Source: Tipula vernalis
Lineage: Eukaryota; Arthropoda; Insecta; Diptera; Tipulidae
Direction of reading: 5' to 3'
Length of the DNA: 64,000 nucleotides
Assembly (NCBI GenBank): GCA_958295665.1
Contig: OY282558.1
Location: forward strand, 351,459,034 to 351,523,033
This document shows positions 53,459 to 64,000 of the stretch, piece after piece. The first letter of the stretch is position 1. Each line of letters starts with the position of its first letter. Made by a program: the position numbers and the translations under genes. The notes under the pieces were generated by a model. That model searched no databases. It saw only the letters and a list, made by a program, of their open reading frames with translations, and had not been told where the DNA came from.

Positions 53459-56050
53459 TAAATGTATATTAGGTATTAATTGCGACACTGCCGCTTCAGT
53501 ATTTGAATGATCCTGAAAACCCTATTGGTATCGGTTAGATAGTATACATATTTATTAAATAACGCAATAACTCTAGAAAGTTTTTAAATCCATGGAAAAG
53601 TGCCGTGTTGAGAAATGCCATTAATAAGCGTAGATATTATACGGGCCAAATTACTAGCGCATGATTTGACTAATGTACAATTAATTTATAATTTACAACT
53701 AATTCCATTAATTGATTTAATAAATAAATTCGGCAAACCCCAAATTAAAATTTTTATCATAAAGTAGTAGACTTAAGCAGAAATTACGAGAAAAAAAAAA
53801 TCCCCAAAAAGTACAAAAAAATGTGCCCACTATATAAAGGAAGACCCCATTAACTTTTTGTTAACTACAATATGAAAATAAAAGGAAGCTACATAATTTC
53901 GTGTCAGCCTTGCGCAGATAGAACCAATGCTAAGCGGCATTGGGAGTTTTCTATTTCAGTATGCTCCTAATTATCAAATCAAATGTTGTAATTTGTAAGA
54001 ATGTTAGAATTTTATTAAACCGTCAATGCAGCGGCAGCGGTATAAAACGAATTAAAATAACTTTTGAAAAATTTGTCTTATTAACAACTTTTTTTTGGGA
54101 TTTTTTTGGAATCCAACCCGAAAAAATATTTTGTTTAAAATAAACAACAATTTTTAGACTTTTCCCCAGATTGAAATGGGTTGGTGGTGATATCTAAAAA
54201 AAATTCCACAAAACCGGTTTCTTAAATATAAATTTTTTTTAATTATTATTTTAATTCATTCGAGGATTGGGCTGCCGCTCCAAATCGACAATTTGACGAA
54301 AGGAAATTGAAACAATCAGGAAATTAGAACATTTTCCAATATTTTATGTCTTCAAATAATTTTTACAAATTGTATCAACCAATAATGAAAAATTCCTAAT
54401 TATTAAATTCTAAAATTTCTAAATTCCTAAATTTTTATAATAAACCCCGACGAATATTTCCAATTTTCCGGACTAACAATTTTCTATATCGCTAAAAAAT
54501 TTAAAATTTTTGAAAATACTAGTACAGAATGAAATCTTTTTATTTTTATCCGAGATATTTTAACGGAGAAGATTGTAAGTGTCCCGCTATAAACTTCTCG
54601 TTTAAAATCATGCATAGTACGACTAGGCAGATAGCTGCTGCCTTGTATAATTGTAAACGCCAACCCATGTAAATAATTTAGAAACGTGACATGGTTTAAA
54701 AATAAATAATTTCGCCTACAAAACGGAAAATCACAAGATTCAGGCCTCAATCAAGGTCCACATTATTTTACCAAACAATTATTTAATAATTTTACAAATT
54801 GAAAATGCTAACAGGAATAGTCAATGTATAGTATATAATTTATTTCGTACAACTTAAAGCTCTATATATTGAATACATGAAAAATTTAGAAGAATACTGG
54901 ACAAATCTTCCCCCAAAACATGTAAATTTTGTGTAAATTGATCAAATTGAATATTTTATCATACTGCGTTCTTATAATTTAATTTATAATTTAAAATAAT
55001 TGGTTTGTTATGTAAATAACTTTAACTGAGATTTTATTTATTATTTATTTTTGTTTCAACAGTAGAGCGCGAACAATTTGTAAAAAGTCGCCTAAACAAA
55101 TTAAATTACGGAGGTGGAAATAATTCCTTCCGTTTTAATTTTTTTATTTTTTTTTTACCAACTACTCGTTTATACGCTTCTTGGCTGTTGAAACATTTAA
55201 ATTCAATTTTTTACTCTAATAAAATTGTACTATAATAAAATGCTGTAAATGTAAATTGAAATTAATTATTCTAGGCGAGCATAGTGGAAAAAACAACACA
55301 GCATAAATATAATATTATGTATACATATTCAACTTTAGCAGATTTTAAATTGGCTTATTACATTATTTGGTTGTAAGTTTTATTGAAAACTTAATATTAA
55401 ATAATAAATTTGTTATATAATTTACAAGATTGATAGTTAGTAGGTAAACAATGAGAATTAATTCCCTAAATATTTTCGCTCAACCTTGGATTGGCGATCA
55501 AAATTCCAATGTACGTGCCTATTTAAAGAGGTACAGGTAGAAAACGAAATTTTTGCAAACCTAGCAACTATGCTTCAGTAGCTCCATATTCGAAAAGCCA
55601 ATGTTTTATTATGTTCTTATCTTTATTAAGTCGAATAAACAAACTGGATACTTCTTTCAACAGAATGACGACAAAATTGAATTATGAGAAAAGCTTGGTT
55701 TTTCCTCTTCTGCATACCGGAAAAATTCGGAACTTGAATAACATTGTGGATGAGTATTTGTTACAAACTATTAGACGATAGCTCAATTTATGAGCCAACA
55801 TTTTTATTCCTAATTTAGGAATGTTATGTTGAATTAGTAAGATTGATTAAAAATATTGAAACTCAAATAAAGAATCGCTCAATAATAAAAATTTCAAAAG
55901 TATTTTATAATTCTGGAAATTGATAAAATAATTCAGTACAGAAAATTATTCTAGATAGTCAACAGACTCAATATGATTTTGTAATCTCCAATGGAATAAA
56001 TATAAGGACTTTTAAAAATATTTCTTTTATTTTGTTACTCTTTTAAAAAT
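53459..56050. other. AT-rich stretch without recognisable genes
   Basis: I found no motif-bearing frame, clear inverted repeat or tandem array in this 2.6-kb stretch. Confidence 0.5.
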
Positions 56051-56075
56051 TTTACTAGCTAACATCTATTTCATA

Positions 56076-57000
56076 ATGAATCTGACAGAAACAAACAGGA
56101 GGGACATGGAATACGCAAAAAGACGAAATTTACGACTATTACGAGCCGAATTTCGATGTCAAAGTGCACCCCGCTATGGTCGACCAATCACTGAAAAAGT
56201 CGGTGAAATCTTACAAATAATCGAAGAAGACCGACACATGAGCAGCCATGACATTGCTAAGGAATTAAATATCGATCACAAAACAGTGTTACACCATTTG
56301 CGTAAGGTTGGATATACAAAGAAGCTCGATGTTTAGTTGCCGCAGGAATTGTCGATGAAAAATTTGATTGATCGAATTTCCATCAATAAATTGCTAACTG
56401 AAACGCAACGAAATCGAACAATTTTTGAAGCAAATCATTACTGACGATGAATAATGTGTAAAATACGAGAATGTCGTTCGAATAAGATCATAGTGAAAGA
56501 AAGGTGAACAGTTTAAGCTGTGTTTATGGTGGGAATAGAAGGGAATCGTACATTATGAGGTTCTAGAACCTGGTCAAACGAGTGATTCTAATCTCTACTG
56601 TCAGCAATTAACCAGATTGCAGTAAGCAATTCAAGAAAACTGCCAGAATTGGTAAATAGAAAGCTTGATGTCCTCCATAATGACAACGCCAGAACACACA
56701 TATTTTTGATGACCCCGTAAAAGTTGAGAGAGCTTGGCTGAGAAGTTTTGATACATCCACTGTATAGCCCAGACCTTGCAATCTCTGACTACCATTTGTT
56801 TGGATCTCTGTAAAACTACCTTGATGGTTTAAAGTTGGCTTAAAAAAAAGGACTATGCAAATCAGTTGGCCAAATTATTCGCCAATACACACAGAAGTTC
56901 TACACCGATGGAATTATGAAAATTCCTGAAAAATGGCAAAAGCTCATAGATAATAATGGCCAATATATTCTTAAATAAAAAATGGCAAAACATCTTTCTA
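56076..57000 (+). pseudogene. mariner transposase (DD34D), decayed
   Basis: The frame opens at 56076 and gives MSSHDIAKELNIDHKTVLHH then LRKVGYTKKLDV, the second helix-turn-helix of mariner. After a TAG at 56334 the WVPHEL box appears as LPQELSMKNLIDRISI. The first Asp region (ITGDEK in family members) is disrupted near 56440. Later, TWSNE-like and SLLSAINQIAVSNSRKLPEL text is followed by VLHNDNARTH (second Asp, near 56672) and YSPDLAISDYHLF (third Asp, near 56763-56800), with 34 residues between. Stops include TAA in place of Gln and TGA in place of Trp. It ends with GLY-like NIFLNKK near 56980. Confidence 0.85.
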
Positions 57001-57625
57001 TACTTTTTCCCCAACCTATATTTCAATAAAATCCGAAAAAGCAGCCAATTTTTTTTATTTGGCAGATAACACCTTTACCTACAGCCTCTGATAAGTTTCA
57101 CAATCAAACGCGACAGGACAACACAACCTTCTGATAGTAACTTATCGTATTTTAAAGATTGACCTTAATTGCGGTTTTCTTCATATTTTATACTTTAACA
57201 ATTAGTACATTACAATTTATTTTAACATTTTACTTACTTTCAGAAGTTCATTCCATTTTGTACGATAAGAATTGGTTGTGCTTCCGATTTTCTGTATTAC
57301 TTTTAACAAGCGAGTTGTTTACCATTTCCGTAACAATGTTGATACTACTGGAACAAAGTTAGCATTGTGACGAATATTCTAAAGCAGATAAAAGGAAATA
57401 TGTATAATCTTCTATGAATGATTCCTGAACGGTAGACATGTACTTTATATACTTTTATGTACAAAACCCATCTAGAAACTTTTTTTTGGACTTTTGGCCA
57501 GCTTTTTTCGATTTGGCCGAACTGTGCATCGTATGTGCTTTATATTAGGTGAAGTATGTCAATTTAAGTCTAATAAAAGAAAAACGGAAAAATTTCCTAA
57601 AAAATTCTAAAGGATATTGGGGTGC
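57001..57625. other. unassigned AT-rich stretch
   Basis: Mariner 3' flank and AT-rich DNA; the 67-residue frame at 57159 has no motif beyond hydrophobicity. Confidence 0.5.
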
Positions 57626-57663
57626 TTAACCTTTTCTCTGTGTATTGGGGTCAAATTGACCCA
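57626..57663 (+). repeat. piggyBac 5' end at a TTAA site
   Basis: TTAA (57626-57629) is directly followed by CCTTTTCTCTGTGTATTGGG then GTCAAATTGACCC, which has the CCYTTT start of piggyBac-type terminal repeats and a short palindrome. This marks the left end of the piggyBac that follows. Confidence 0.65.
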
Positions 57664-57867
57664 GTCGAGTTTAAAATAAAAAAAAAATCGTTTCTTATTA
57701 TTTCAATGGCCGGTGGTCATTTAAATAATAAGAAACAAATGTTTTGGGCAATTTTTCTGCTAATTAGTAAATGAGACTGAGAGAGAAACTGCTCCGAACT
57801 GGTTTAGTTTGTTTTTGTAATTTAAGGTGCTTTCAAGTAAAAATAGTCCTTGTTGTAAATATGAAGT

Positions 57868-58915
57868 ATGAATGAGGTGTCAGATGAAGAGGAAATAGCA
57901 AACGACAATATTGATGTGGATATTTCCGATTGCGACGAGGATGAATAAGCTGAGCCGATAAACGTTTGTGATTACGATGGGATGAGCACGTTGAGCCGAT
58001 AAATTTTGATGATGATGAAAATTTTGTCTATGTAACGAAATCCCGTTTTTCAAAATCCCGGTTTTTAAAATCAAACCAAAATCGCGGTTTTCAGAAAATC
58101 CCGATTTTTATTTTACGGGTTTACTTTGAAATCCCGTTTCGGGATTTTGAATTTGGGATTTTGAAAACTGGGATCTCGTAGTACACCCGAAAATTTTGAA
58201 CTTTGCGCTGACGAGCGAGGTAATGTACCTCGAAAATGTTGAAACTGCCACTGTTGAAGATGAAGAAACAGATACTGGGTATGTGGTATTATGCCAAAAA
58301 TAAAAAATGTATCCGAAAGTGGAGCGTAAATCTCCCAATTGTGACCAGAATACGTGACTTTTACTTCTGCGAAAAAAAGAAGGCTTGACGGTACAAACAG
58401 GAAAAAATCTAACCACTCAGTTACCAGCTTTCCAAAAAATCAACCCAGAAATATTGGTGAATATTATGGTAGCTGAGACTAATAGAAAAGCGTTGCAGTT
58501 TTATACAATGAATAGTAAAACAACAGAAAAACACCGTGTTTGGTATGATACTAATTTGGTGGAAATGTTTGCTCTAATCAGCATTTTAATTTACACTGGC
58601 GCTCATAAGAGCTGGAACGAGCGAATGAATGAATTATACCGTCTTGACAACTGTACATTTTATTCGGCTATGATATCCGAAAGATGCGGCAAAAAAACAG
58701 CTAAATTGGCAGCATTCCGAGATGTATGTAAAATGTTCTTGGCAAACATTCGAGAACCTTATAAAACATCATCAAATTTAACCATTGATAACAATTAGTT
58801 CTAACTCGAGGGCGATGTTCTTCCCGACTTTTGGTATGTACTACCGTCAAAACCAGGGAAGTATGGAATTAAAATATTCTGGCTATGCGGCGCAAAGGAC
58901 TCTTACCCATTGAAT
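57868..58915 (+). pseudogene. piggyBac transposase, N-terminal and central part
   Basis: The ATG at 57868 begins MNEVSDEEEIANDNIDVDIS, the acidic piggyBac N-terminus, and stops after 27 codons. A 150-bp foldback repeat interrupts at 58033-58182. The core resumes at about 58410 with FQKINPEILVNIMVAETNRK, LISILIYTGAHKSWNERMNE and STMI-like SAMISERCGKKTAKLAAFRD. LTIDNN (58777-58794) is the first catalytic Asp box (normally TIDEQ). Two stops follow, then LPSKPGKYGIKIFW (58842-58884) and KDSYPLN. Past about 58917 the sequence changes abruptly into errantivirus Pol. The piggyBac C-terminal half is missing. Confidence 0.85.
58033..58182. repeat. foldback repeat of AAATCCCG units inside piggyBac
   Basis: ACGAAATCCCGTTTTTCAAA then ATCCCGG on the left and GGGATTTTGAAAACTGGGAT then CTCGT on the right are inverted. 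Short units of the form AAAATCCCGGTTTT are repeated in both halves. It is a small non-coding insertion within the coding region. Confidence 0.7.
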
Positions 58916-58916
58916 A

Positions 58917-59895
58917 CAGAAAACTATCTAGGACATAAACTACCAGACCAAACCTATTATGAATTAAATTTTCACAAATTCTTTGATGGGATTTTAGGAT
59001 CCCAATCATTGGCAAAAATGGATGCTATAATCAACTATAAGTCAAATACAATATCTCTAAAGAACCAAACATTCAAATTTCTTCGCTACTACCCAGCGCA
59101 AAATTTTTATAACCATATTGTAACGTGTAACACAGGAAAAAACGGCGACTGGCTGATGTCGGAATTCAAAAAATTGAACGACGAGATATTAATCCAACCA
59201 GGTTTATACAATGCCGATAATTTTAAGACTACAATGAAAGTCTTAACAAATAGGACAATTCCACCTGATAATCTACCCAAATTGAAAATTAAAATAAATA
59301 ATTTAGAAACCTGGAGACCAATTCCATATGAAAAGGAAATCATAGACAGAACAACTATAGAAAACTTGATCCGAACACAACATTTAAACGAGAAAGAAAA
59401 GAAAATTCTGGTTGAAACGATCTTCAAAAATAAAACAGTTATGTTGAGACAGAAAGAAAAGCTGTCATCACCAACAATAATCAAACATCATATTGTCACA
59501 AAGGACAAAAAACCTGTATTCACCAAAACATATCGTTATCCACATCACTTCAAAACAGTTCTTGAAGAGCAAATACAGGAAATGTTAGAAAGCGGCATAA
59601 TCCGCCACTCTAAAAGTCATAATTCCTCCCCAATTTGGGTTGGTCCAAAAAAGTCGGATGCCTCCGGAAAAAGGAAAGTCCGAGTCGTAATTGATTACTG
59701 TAAGTTGAATGAAAAAAACGGTAGATGACAAGTATCCAATTCGGCAAATAGAGGAAATCCTGGATAACTTGGGAAAATAATTGTACTTTTCAACCATAGA
59801 TTTGAAATCCGCTTTCCACAAGATCCCAATGGACTAAAAGTCGCAGGAGAAAACGGCATTCTTCGTAAAAACATTTCAACCATACCTGTCCGGTA
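58917..59895 (+). pseudogene. errantivirus-type Pol: protease and RT start
   Basis: Errantiviruses are gypsy-like endogenous retroviruses of insects. Here gag and the start of Pol are absent; the frame begins in the protease C-terminal region, then a linker, then reverse transcriptase: a conserved arginine-tyrosine-proline box near 59530, the S-PIWVGPKK box near 59629-59652, and VVIDYCKLNEKN near 59686-59722. After a frameshift at about 59720 the IDLKSAFHKIP motif holds the first palm Asp (near 59800-59835). Stops lie near 59780 and 59837. The catalytic YxDD region is missing; the text jumps at about 59870 to RNase H. Confidence 0.82.
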
Positions 59896-60540
59896 ACCAG
59901 TTTACGTTAATAACGGAACATAAACCCTTGACCTTTATGAAATCATCGGAAAACAATTCAAAAATTCTGAGGTGGAGACTAGAATTGGAGAATTATGATT
60001 ACGATGTAATCTACAAAGAAGGAAGAGCAAATATAGTGGCAGATGCCCTAAGCAGGATGCTAACAGAAAATAACGAACTAAATTTCAACGAGAAGATGGT
60101 AACAATTCAAGTGAATCTGGAAGAAGAACAGGAAACCGCTCCGACAATGATAGTGACTTAGAGACTATCCACTCAGCGGATACCTCCGATGACTACTACA
60201 TATATCCATTTTTCCGATCGTCCTATAAACTATTATAGGACTATTAAACTATTATCTCGAATTTAGATACAATAATTCTGGAGGATATATTCCCTAAGTT
60301 TAAGAAGAAATTATTAACTTCCTCAGGAGATTTCATAATGGGAAACAGACAGCAATCCTGGCACCAGAAAAGCTTTACCAAACTATTCAAGAAGCATTTC
60401 GAGAAAATTTTTCTGAAAAAGGCCATTTTGTTTTCACCACAAAAATGGTCGAAGAAGTAACCAATGAAGGGCGTCAGAATACAATTGTAGTCAAAGAACA
60501 TGAGAGAGCGCACCGCGGAACAAGAGAGGTGGAAAGTTAA
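59896..60540 (+). pseudogene. errantivirus-type RNase H end and linker
   Basis: FTLITEHKPLTFM (near 59898-59939) is the conserved RNase H motif, where family members have TDHKPL; the catalytic Asp is now Glu. The frame from 59928 continues RWRLELENYDYDVIYKEGRA and ADALSRM (60040-60062), the Pol junction before integrase. A degraded linker then runs to about 60480. An H-H pair (near 60500-60513) begins the integrase zinc finger. The internal deletion that joined this piece to the reverse transcriptase start removed the thumb and the connection. Confidence 0.8.
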
Positions 60541-61405
60541 TTAAGACGATCCTACTTTTTCCTTGGAATGATCAATATAATAAAAAGACACATCAACGTA
60601 TGTAGTATTTGCAACGCACATAAATATGATCGGAAACCATATAATATCAAAATTTCCGCCCACGACCAAGCACTGAAAGGCCATTAGAACGAGTGCATAT
60701 TGACATCTTTAACATCAACAGAAAAAACTTCTTGTCTATAATAGACACATTTTCTAAACATCTACAGATGATTCCGATCGAAACCAAGAATCTTCTAGAC
60801 ACAACCAATGCCTTAACGAAGTATTTCACCCAGTTCGGGATTCGGAAAGTTATTCTCTCAGATCATGAGACAACCTTCCAGTCGTTGCAATTTAAAGAAT
60901 ATTTAAGCAAATTGAATATTAAATTGGAATATGTATCATCTTCAGAATTAAATGGCCAAGTTGAAAAGACACATTCAACAATAATAGAAATTTTTAATAC
61001 CAATCGAGACAAATTCCCAAATTCAAGTATTCCAAATGCAATTGAACTTTCAGTAGCATTGTACTATAATTTAGTACATTCTTCAACCGGTTTCATACAG
61101 AACGAAGTCATTTTCAATCAAAACTGCCTAATGAGCCCGAAAGAAATACAAGATCAAGCAAATGATATTTTTAATCAAGTAAAGGTTAACTTAGGAAAGA
61201 CAATAAATAAAGATGAAATATCAGAACAATAATAAAGAGGAACCCCCAAATTTAATGAAGGACCAATTAGTTTACATTAAACCAAATATTAGGACAAAAA
61301 CACAACCTAGGAGGGTTGAAACTAAGATAAAAGATGTAAATCGTAAAACTTTTAGAACATTGAGAAATATTAAGAGAAATGTTAATAAAAGAAAAAAACT
61401 TAAAT
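60541..61405 (+). pseudogene. errantivirus-type integrase
   Basis: The zinc-binding Cys pair reads VCSICNAHK (near 60600-60625). The core frame starts at 60693: HIDIFNINRKNFLS has the first catalytic Asp, ILSDHETTF (near 60853-60880) the second, and ELNGQVEKTHSTI (near 60943-60981) the Glu. This domain is the best preserved part of the element; its D,D-E residues are all visible. The frame ends at 61232; a basic C-terminal tail with DQLVYIKPNIRTKTQPRR continues in the next frame to 61407. The preceding zinc finger is split by a stop. Confidence 0.82.
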
Positions 61406-61446
61406 AAAAATAATTGTAACTATTTTTTTTTACTTTTACAGAAAAT

Positions 61447-62947
61447 AATGTTTAAAAATCCAAATTTAGTGATTTTCACAATTCTATTTTACATTAGTAA
61501 TACCCCATATTATGAATTAAAACCAACCAATGTTAAATACAAATAGGAAATGTTAAAATCGTACATCCTATAAATCTCACCAGTGTAGAAATATTTGTAG
61601 AATCAATTAGTAAAATTATTACAGATAAATTATATGACAAGTTAGAATTTAATAAAATAATAAGACATAAATTTAAGAAACTATACAACAATCTCCGTCA
61701 AATCAAACCTACCCGAACTAACGAACATAAAAGGTGGGATACGTTGGGAACGGTATGAAAATGGGTAGCGGGAAACCCAGATGCCGAGAATTTACGTATC
61801 ATTAACAGTTCGATGAGCCAACTAATCGACGCAAACAACCAACAATTCCAAGTAAATAAACAAATCGACAGAAGAATTCAAATAATTACAGACACAGTAA
61901 ATGGAGCGTTAAAAAATAATACAATGGCCAACCGAATAGTATTAACGGAAATAGAAATGCTGGCCACAATAGTTAACATAGACACCATTAATACAATTTT
62001 GGAAGACATCCAGGATGCAATAATAATAACGAAGGTGGAACTGCCAAGCAGTAAAATTCTTTCACTAAATGAGATCATACAAATAGAGAACCTTGCCGGA
62101 TGAAGCTCTGGATTTCATCAAGCCTAAAATAGCAGTAAACGAAGAAACTCTACTTTACGTACTTCAAGTCCCAAAATTGGAAGAAGAGAATTCAACTCCG
62201 ATGCTGGTATTACCGTTGATCATCAATAATATGATCATAAAGGACCATCCACAGTATCTCATCAAACGCAACCAAGAACTGTTTACAAGTACGAAGTACA
62301 ATAATTTCGTACAAAAATATTCAGACATACTAGAATATTCAACGACGACTGTATTAAACCACTGGTGTTGAGAACCAAAAGCCACGGCAATGTGACATGT
62401 GAACCTGACACAAAGATGCAATTCATCTTAGATGGCAAACTTTTAATCAACAATGCAAAAAACGAAACATTGTCTTCAAACTGCGGACCCTCCGACAGAG
62501 TGTTAACGGGAAACTTCCTTTTGACCTTCTGGAATTGTACTATAATCTTCAAAAATCAAAAATTTCAATCCTTCGAGATTAGGAGTGAAATCGAAAAAAT
62601 ACAAGGGGAAACTTCCTTCTCCATAATATTCAGGCAAGTCGTCAATTAGTAGAAATGCTTGACATCGAAGTAATCAACAAAGAAAACATCCAAAACAGAA
62701 ATCAAATTAAGAATGTACACCTAAGAGAAGTTAACCATCAGAACTGGATGTGGACATTATCTGGAGGCGTATCCCTCTCATCAATCGGCATATTGGTATT
62801 ATTCAGTTATATTCGAAAAGCCGAAACTCCGAAGTTCAGAAAGCTGATACAGCAACATCATATTCGGATCTATTAACAAAAGCCGGCATCAAAATTAAGG
62901 ACGCGGTCTTTACCCCCGAGAGGAGTTATGGTCATATAAATGACTAA
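61447..62947 (+). pseudogene. errantivirus-type envelope (Env) remnant, broken
   Basis: This is the third open reading frame of insect errantiviruses, a surface glycoprotein gene. A hydrophobic signal-like start lies at 61448-61500. Coding sense then runs in four or more frames: 61565-61800 with stops, 61813-62103 (helical, Gln/Asn-rich, like the ectodomain following the cleavage site), 62093-62371, 62365-62649 (Cys-containing) and 62655-62876, with a hydrophobic transmembrane-like segment near 62753-62815. A short tail ends at 62947. At least four frame breaks make the gene nonfunctional. The identification rests on order, position after integrase and domain texture. Confidence 0.72.
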
Positions 62948-63245
62948 ATCAACAGATTATACATAACAAAATTCCACATGCTGCGCGTGTAAGGTGTAGG
63001 GTTACTTAACTAGAATAATCAAACAACGTGAGTTGTATAGTTACGAGTAGGTGGAAATAAGTAGAAATAAGTAAATTTCAATCTTTTGCTGATTTAGAAC
63101 ATTTCGGTGAGAATTTTGATCGAAAAGTTAAAGTTTAGATTTTAAGTTTTTAGTTTTTAATCAAACTCTATTATGGAAAGTAATAATTAATAAAAAGTTA
63201 AATAAACAAAGTTTTTTTTATGTTTGTTAAATTGTGAAACCTATA
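62924..63245 (+). repeat. possible 3' LTR of the errantivirus
   Basis: A purine-rich CCCCCGAGAGG (62913-62923) directly precedes AGTTATGG. Errantivirus LTRs often start with AGT next to the polypurine tract, and env often ends at or in the LTR, as here. AATAAA-like signals occur near 63190-63205. With no 5' LTR to compare, the end point is a guess. Confidence 0.35.
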
Positions 63246-64000
63246 ACTATATATTGATTGTACAATATATTCTTTGAACATATTGACTGTCATGGCTATC
63301 ATTTCTGATAGTCACTAATATGTCATTTACACGTACGTTCGGAAGAGCATGACTATAAAAAATGATTGTCGTTAGAGAGATTCATGGAGATAGCCATTCC
63401 GAAATAGGTCCTGTGCATTCAAAATTAAGCCAGCCTGACAAATTTAGCTACGTATAGTTTTATCATGGAAATAACACAAATAACAAAAAAATTTCGCTCG
63501 TTTGGTTAATATTCGTAAATTGTTAAGAGAAATTTGGCATAATTTTTATTTCGTCAAAAAGAATTTTAATTAAATATTTCAGAAATTTATTATTAAATAT
63601 TATAAAAAGAAAAATATTATAAATAATTTACGTTATTTCGTACTGCCATAATAAATATTTGTTATCAACAAAATTAAAACTCTATAAAATATTTATCGAA
63701 AAAATATTATTCATTTTTTTTTTTTTTTAATTTAATTAAAATGTTATCTTCCCAAAAATATATTTTGTTTTCTCTCATTTATATTATTTTTCATATTATC
63801 CTTGTTTTTAGTGAGATCAATCCATATAATAAATAAATACATACAAATATACATACAGTAACAAAATATAATATGTTAATAAAAAAAAGTCAGATTTTTG
63901 TCCCATTTTTGGTATCTACGGTAATTTATTATTTTCTACCAAACATAATGTTTAAATTTTAAACAAAACAGATTTTTGTATTATAAGAAATTAATTTAAA
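63246..64000. other. AT-rich stretch without genes
   Basis: Nothing recognised; poly-A, poly-T and short simple repeats only. Confidence 0.5.

Noticed and set aside
1..64000. CRISPR arrays, tRNA or rRNA genes, bacterial operons
   Set aside because: I saw no regular spacer-repeat array, no cloverleaf with A and B boxes, and no conserved rRNA cores; the repeats present are eukaryotic transposons.

Overview
This 64-kb window is AT-rich eukaryotic DNA that I read as insect, most likely a fly with a large, repeat-rich genome. The evidence is the mix of transposon families (copia, gypsy/errantivirus, Penelope, Jockey-like and R1-like LINEs, Tc1, mariner, piggyBac, PIF/Harbinger), 57-111 bp GT-AG introns inside transposase genes, and an LTR promoter of arthropod type (TATA plus TCAGT). 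The species cannot be fixed from the sequence. I found no convincing host gene, tRNA or rRNA. The window behaves as a graveyard of mobile elements in an intergenic or intronic stretch.

Layout. 1-3050: possible BEL/Pao traces, then a copia element lacking reverse transcriptase. 5050-5760: a decayed Penelope-like fragment. 7950-8110: a 15-bp minisatellite. 8970-10180: the 3' half of a piggyBac. 10330-12900: LTR, SAP-domain gag, zinc knuckles and protease of a gypsy-like element; a solo LTR of the same family lies inverted at 39.84-40.2 kb. 13299-15682: a whole PIF/Harbinger with inverted ends, a four-exon transposase and an opposite-strand Myb-like gene. 17050-19905: a Penelope-like element with inverted terminal blocks and a hammerhead-like motif; its terminal blocks recur at 50.35-50.72 kb. 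20121-20435: a MITE. 22246-24500: a GAGTTG-rich array split by a foldback-like insertion with 9-bp target duplications, which carries the tail of an R1-like LINE. 24.58-25.0 and 26.9-27.9 kb: two Tc1 elements, the second with a clean intron. 29.4-30.9 kb: unidentified decayed coding sequence. 30867-33387: a 2.5-kb element with ~130-bp inverted repeats around an arthropod-wide, poorly characterised transposase-like protein. 33496-36134: a second Harbinger with a nested MITE. 38.6-39.05 kb: another MITE. 42.2-43.0 kb: piggyBac N-terminal half. 43.1-44.85 kb: a transposase-like gene I can only tentatively link to Sola-type elements. 45.4-47.6 kb: an uncharacterised decayed gene joined to a Jockey-like LINE. 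51070-51630 and 52907-53458: two more MITEs, with a minus-strand LINE fragment between them. 56.08-57.0 kb: a mariner. 57630-58917: a piggyBac starting at a TTAA and broken into by a 5'-truncated errantivirus (58.92-63.2 kb) with pol and env remnants.

The parts do not form a pathway. What matters is their nesting, their shared families and the structures that survive decay: inverted repeats, target duplications and spliceable transposase introns. The best candidates for new biology are the 30.87-33.39 kb inverted-repeat element, the hammerhead-like motif in the Penelope terminal blocks, and the composite foldback element at 22.6 kb. Almost all coding regions carry stops or frameshifts, so positions of broken genes are approximate.
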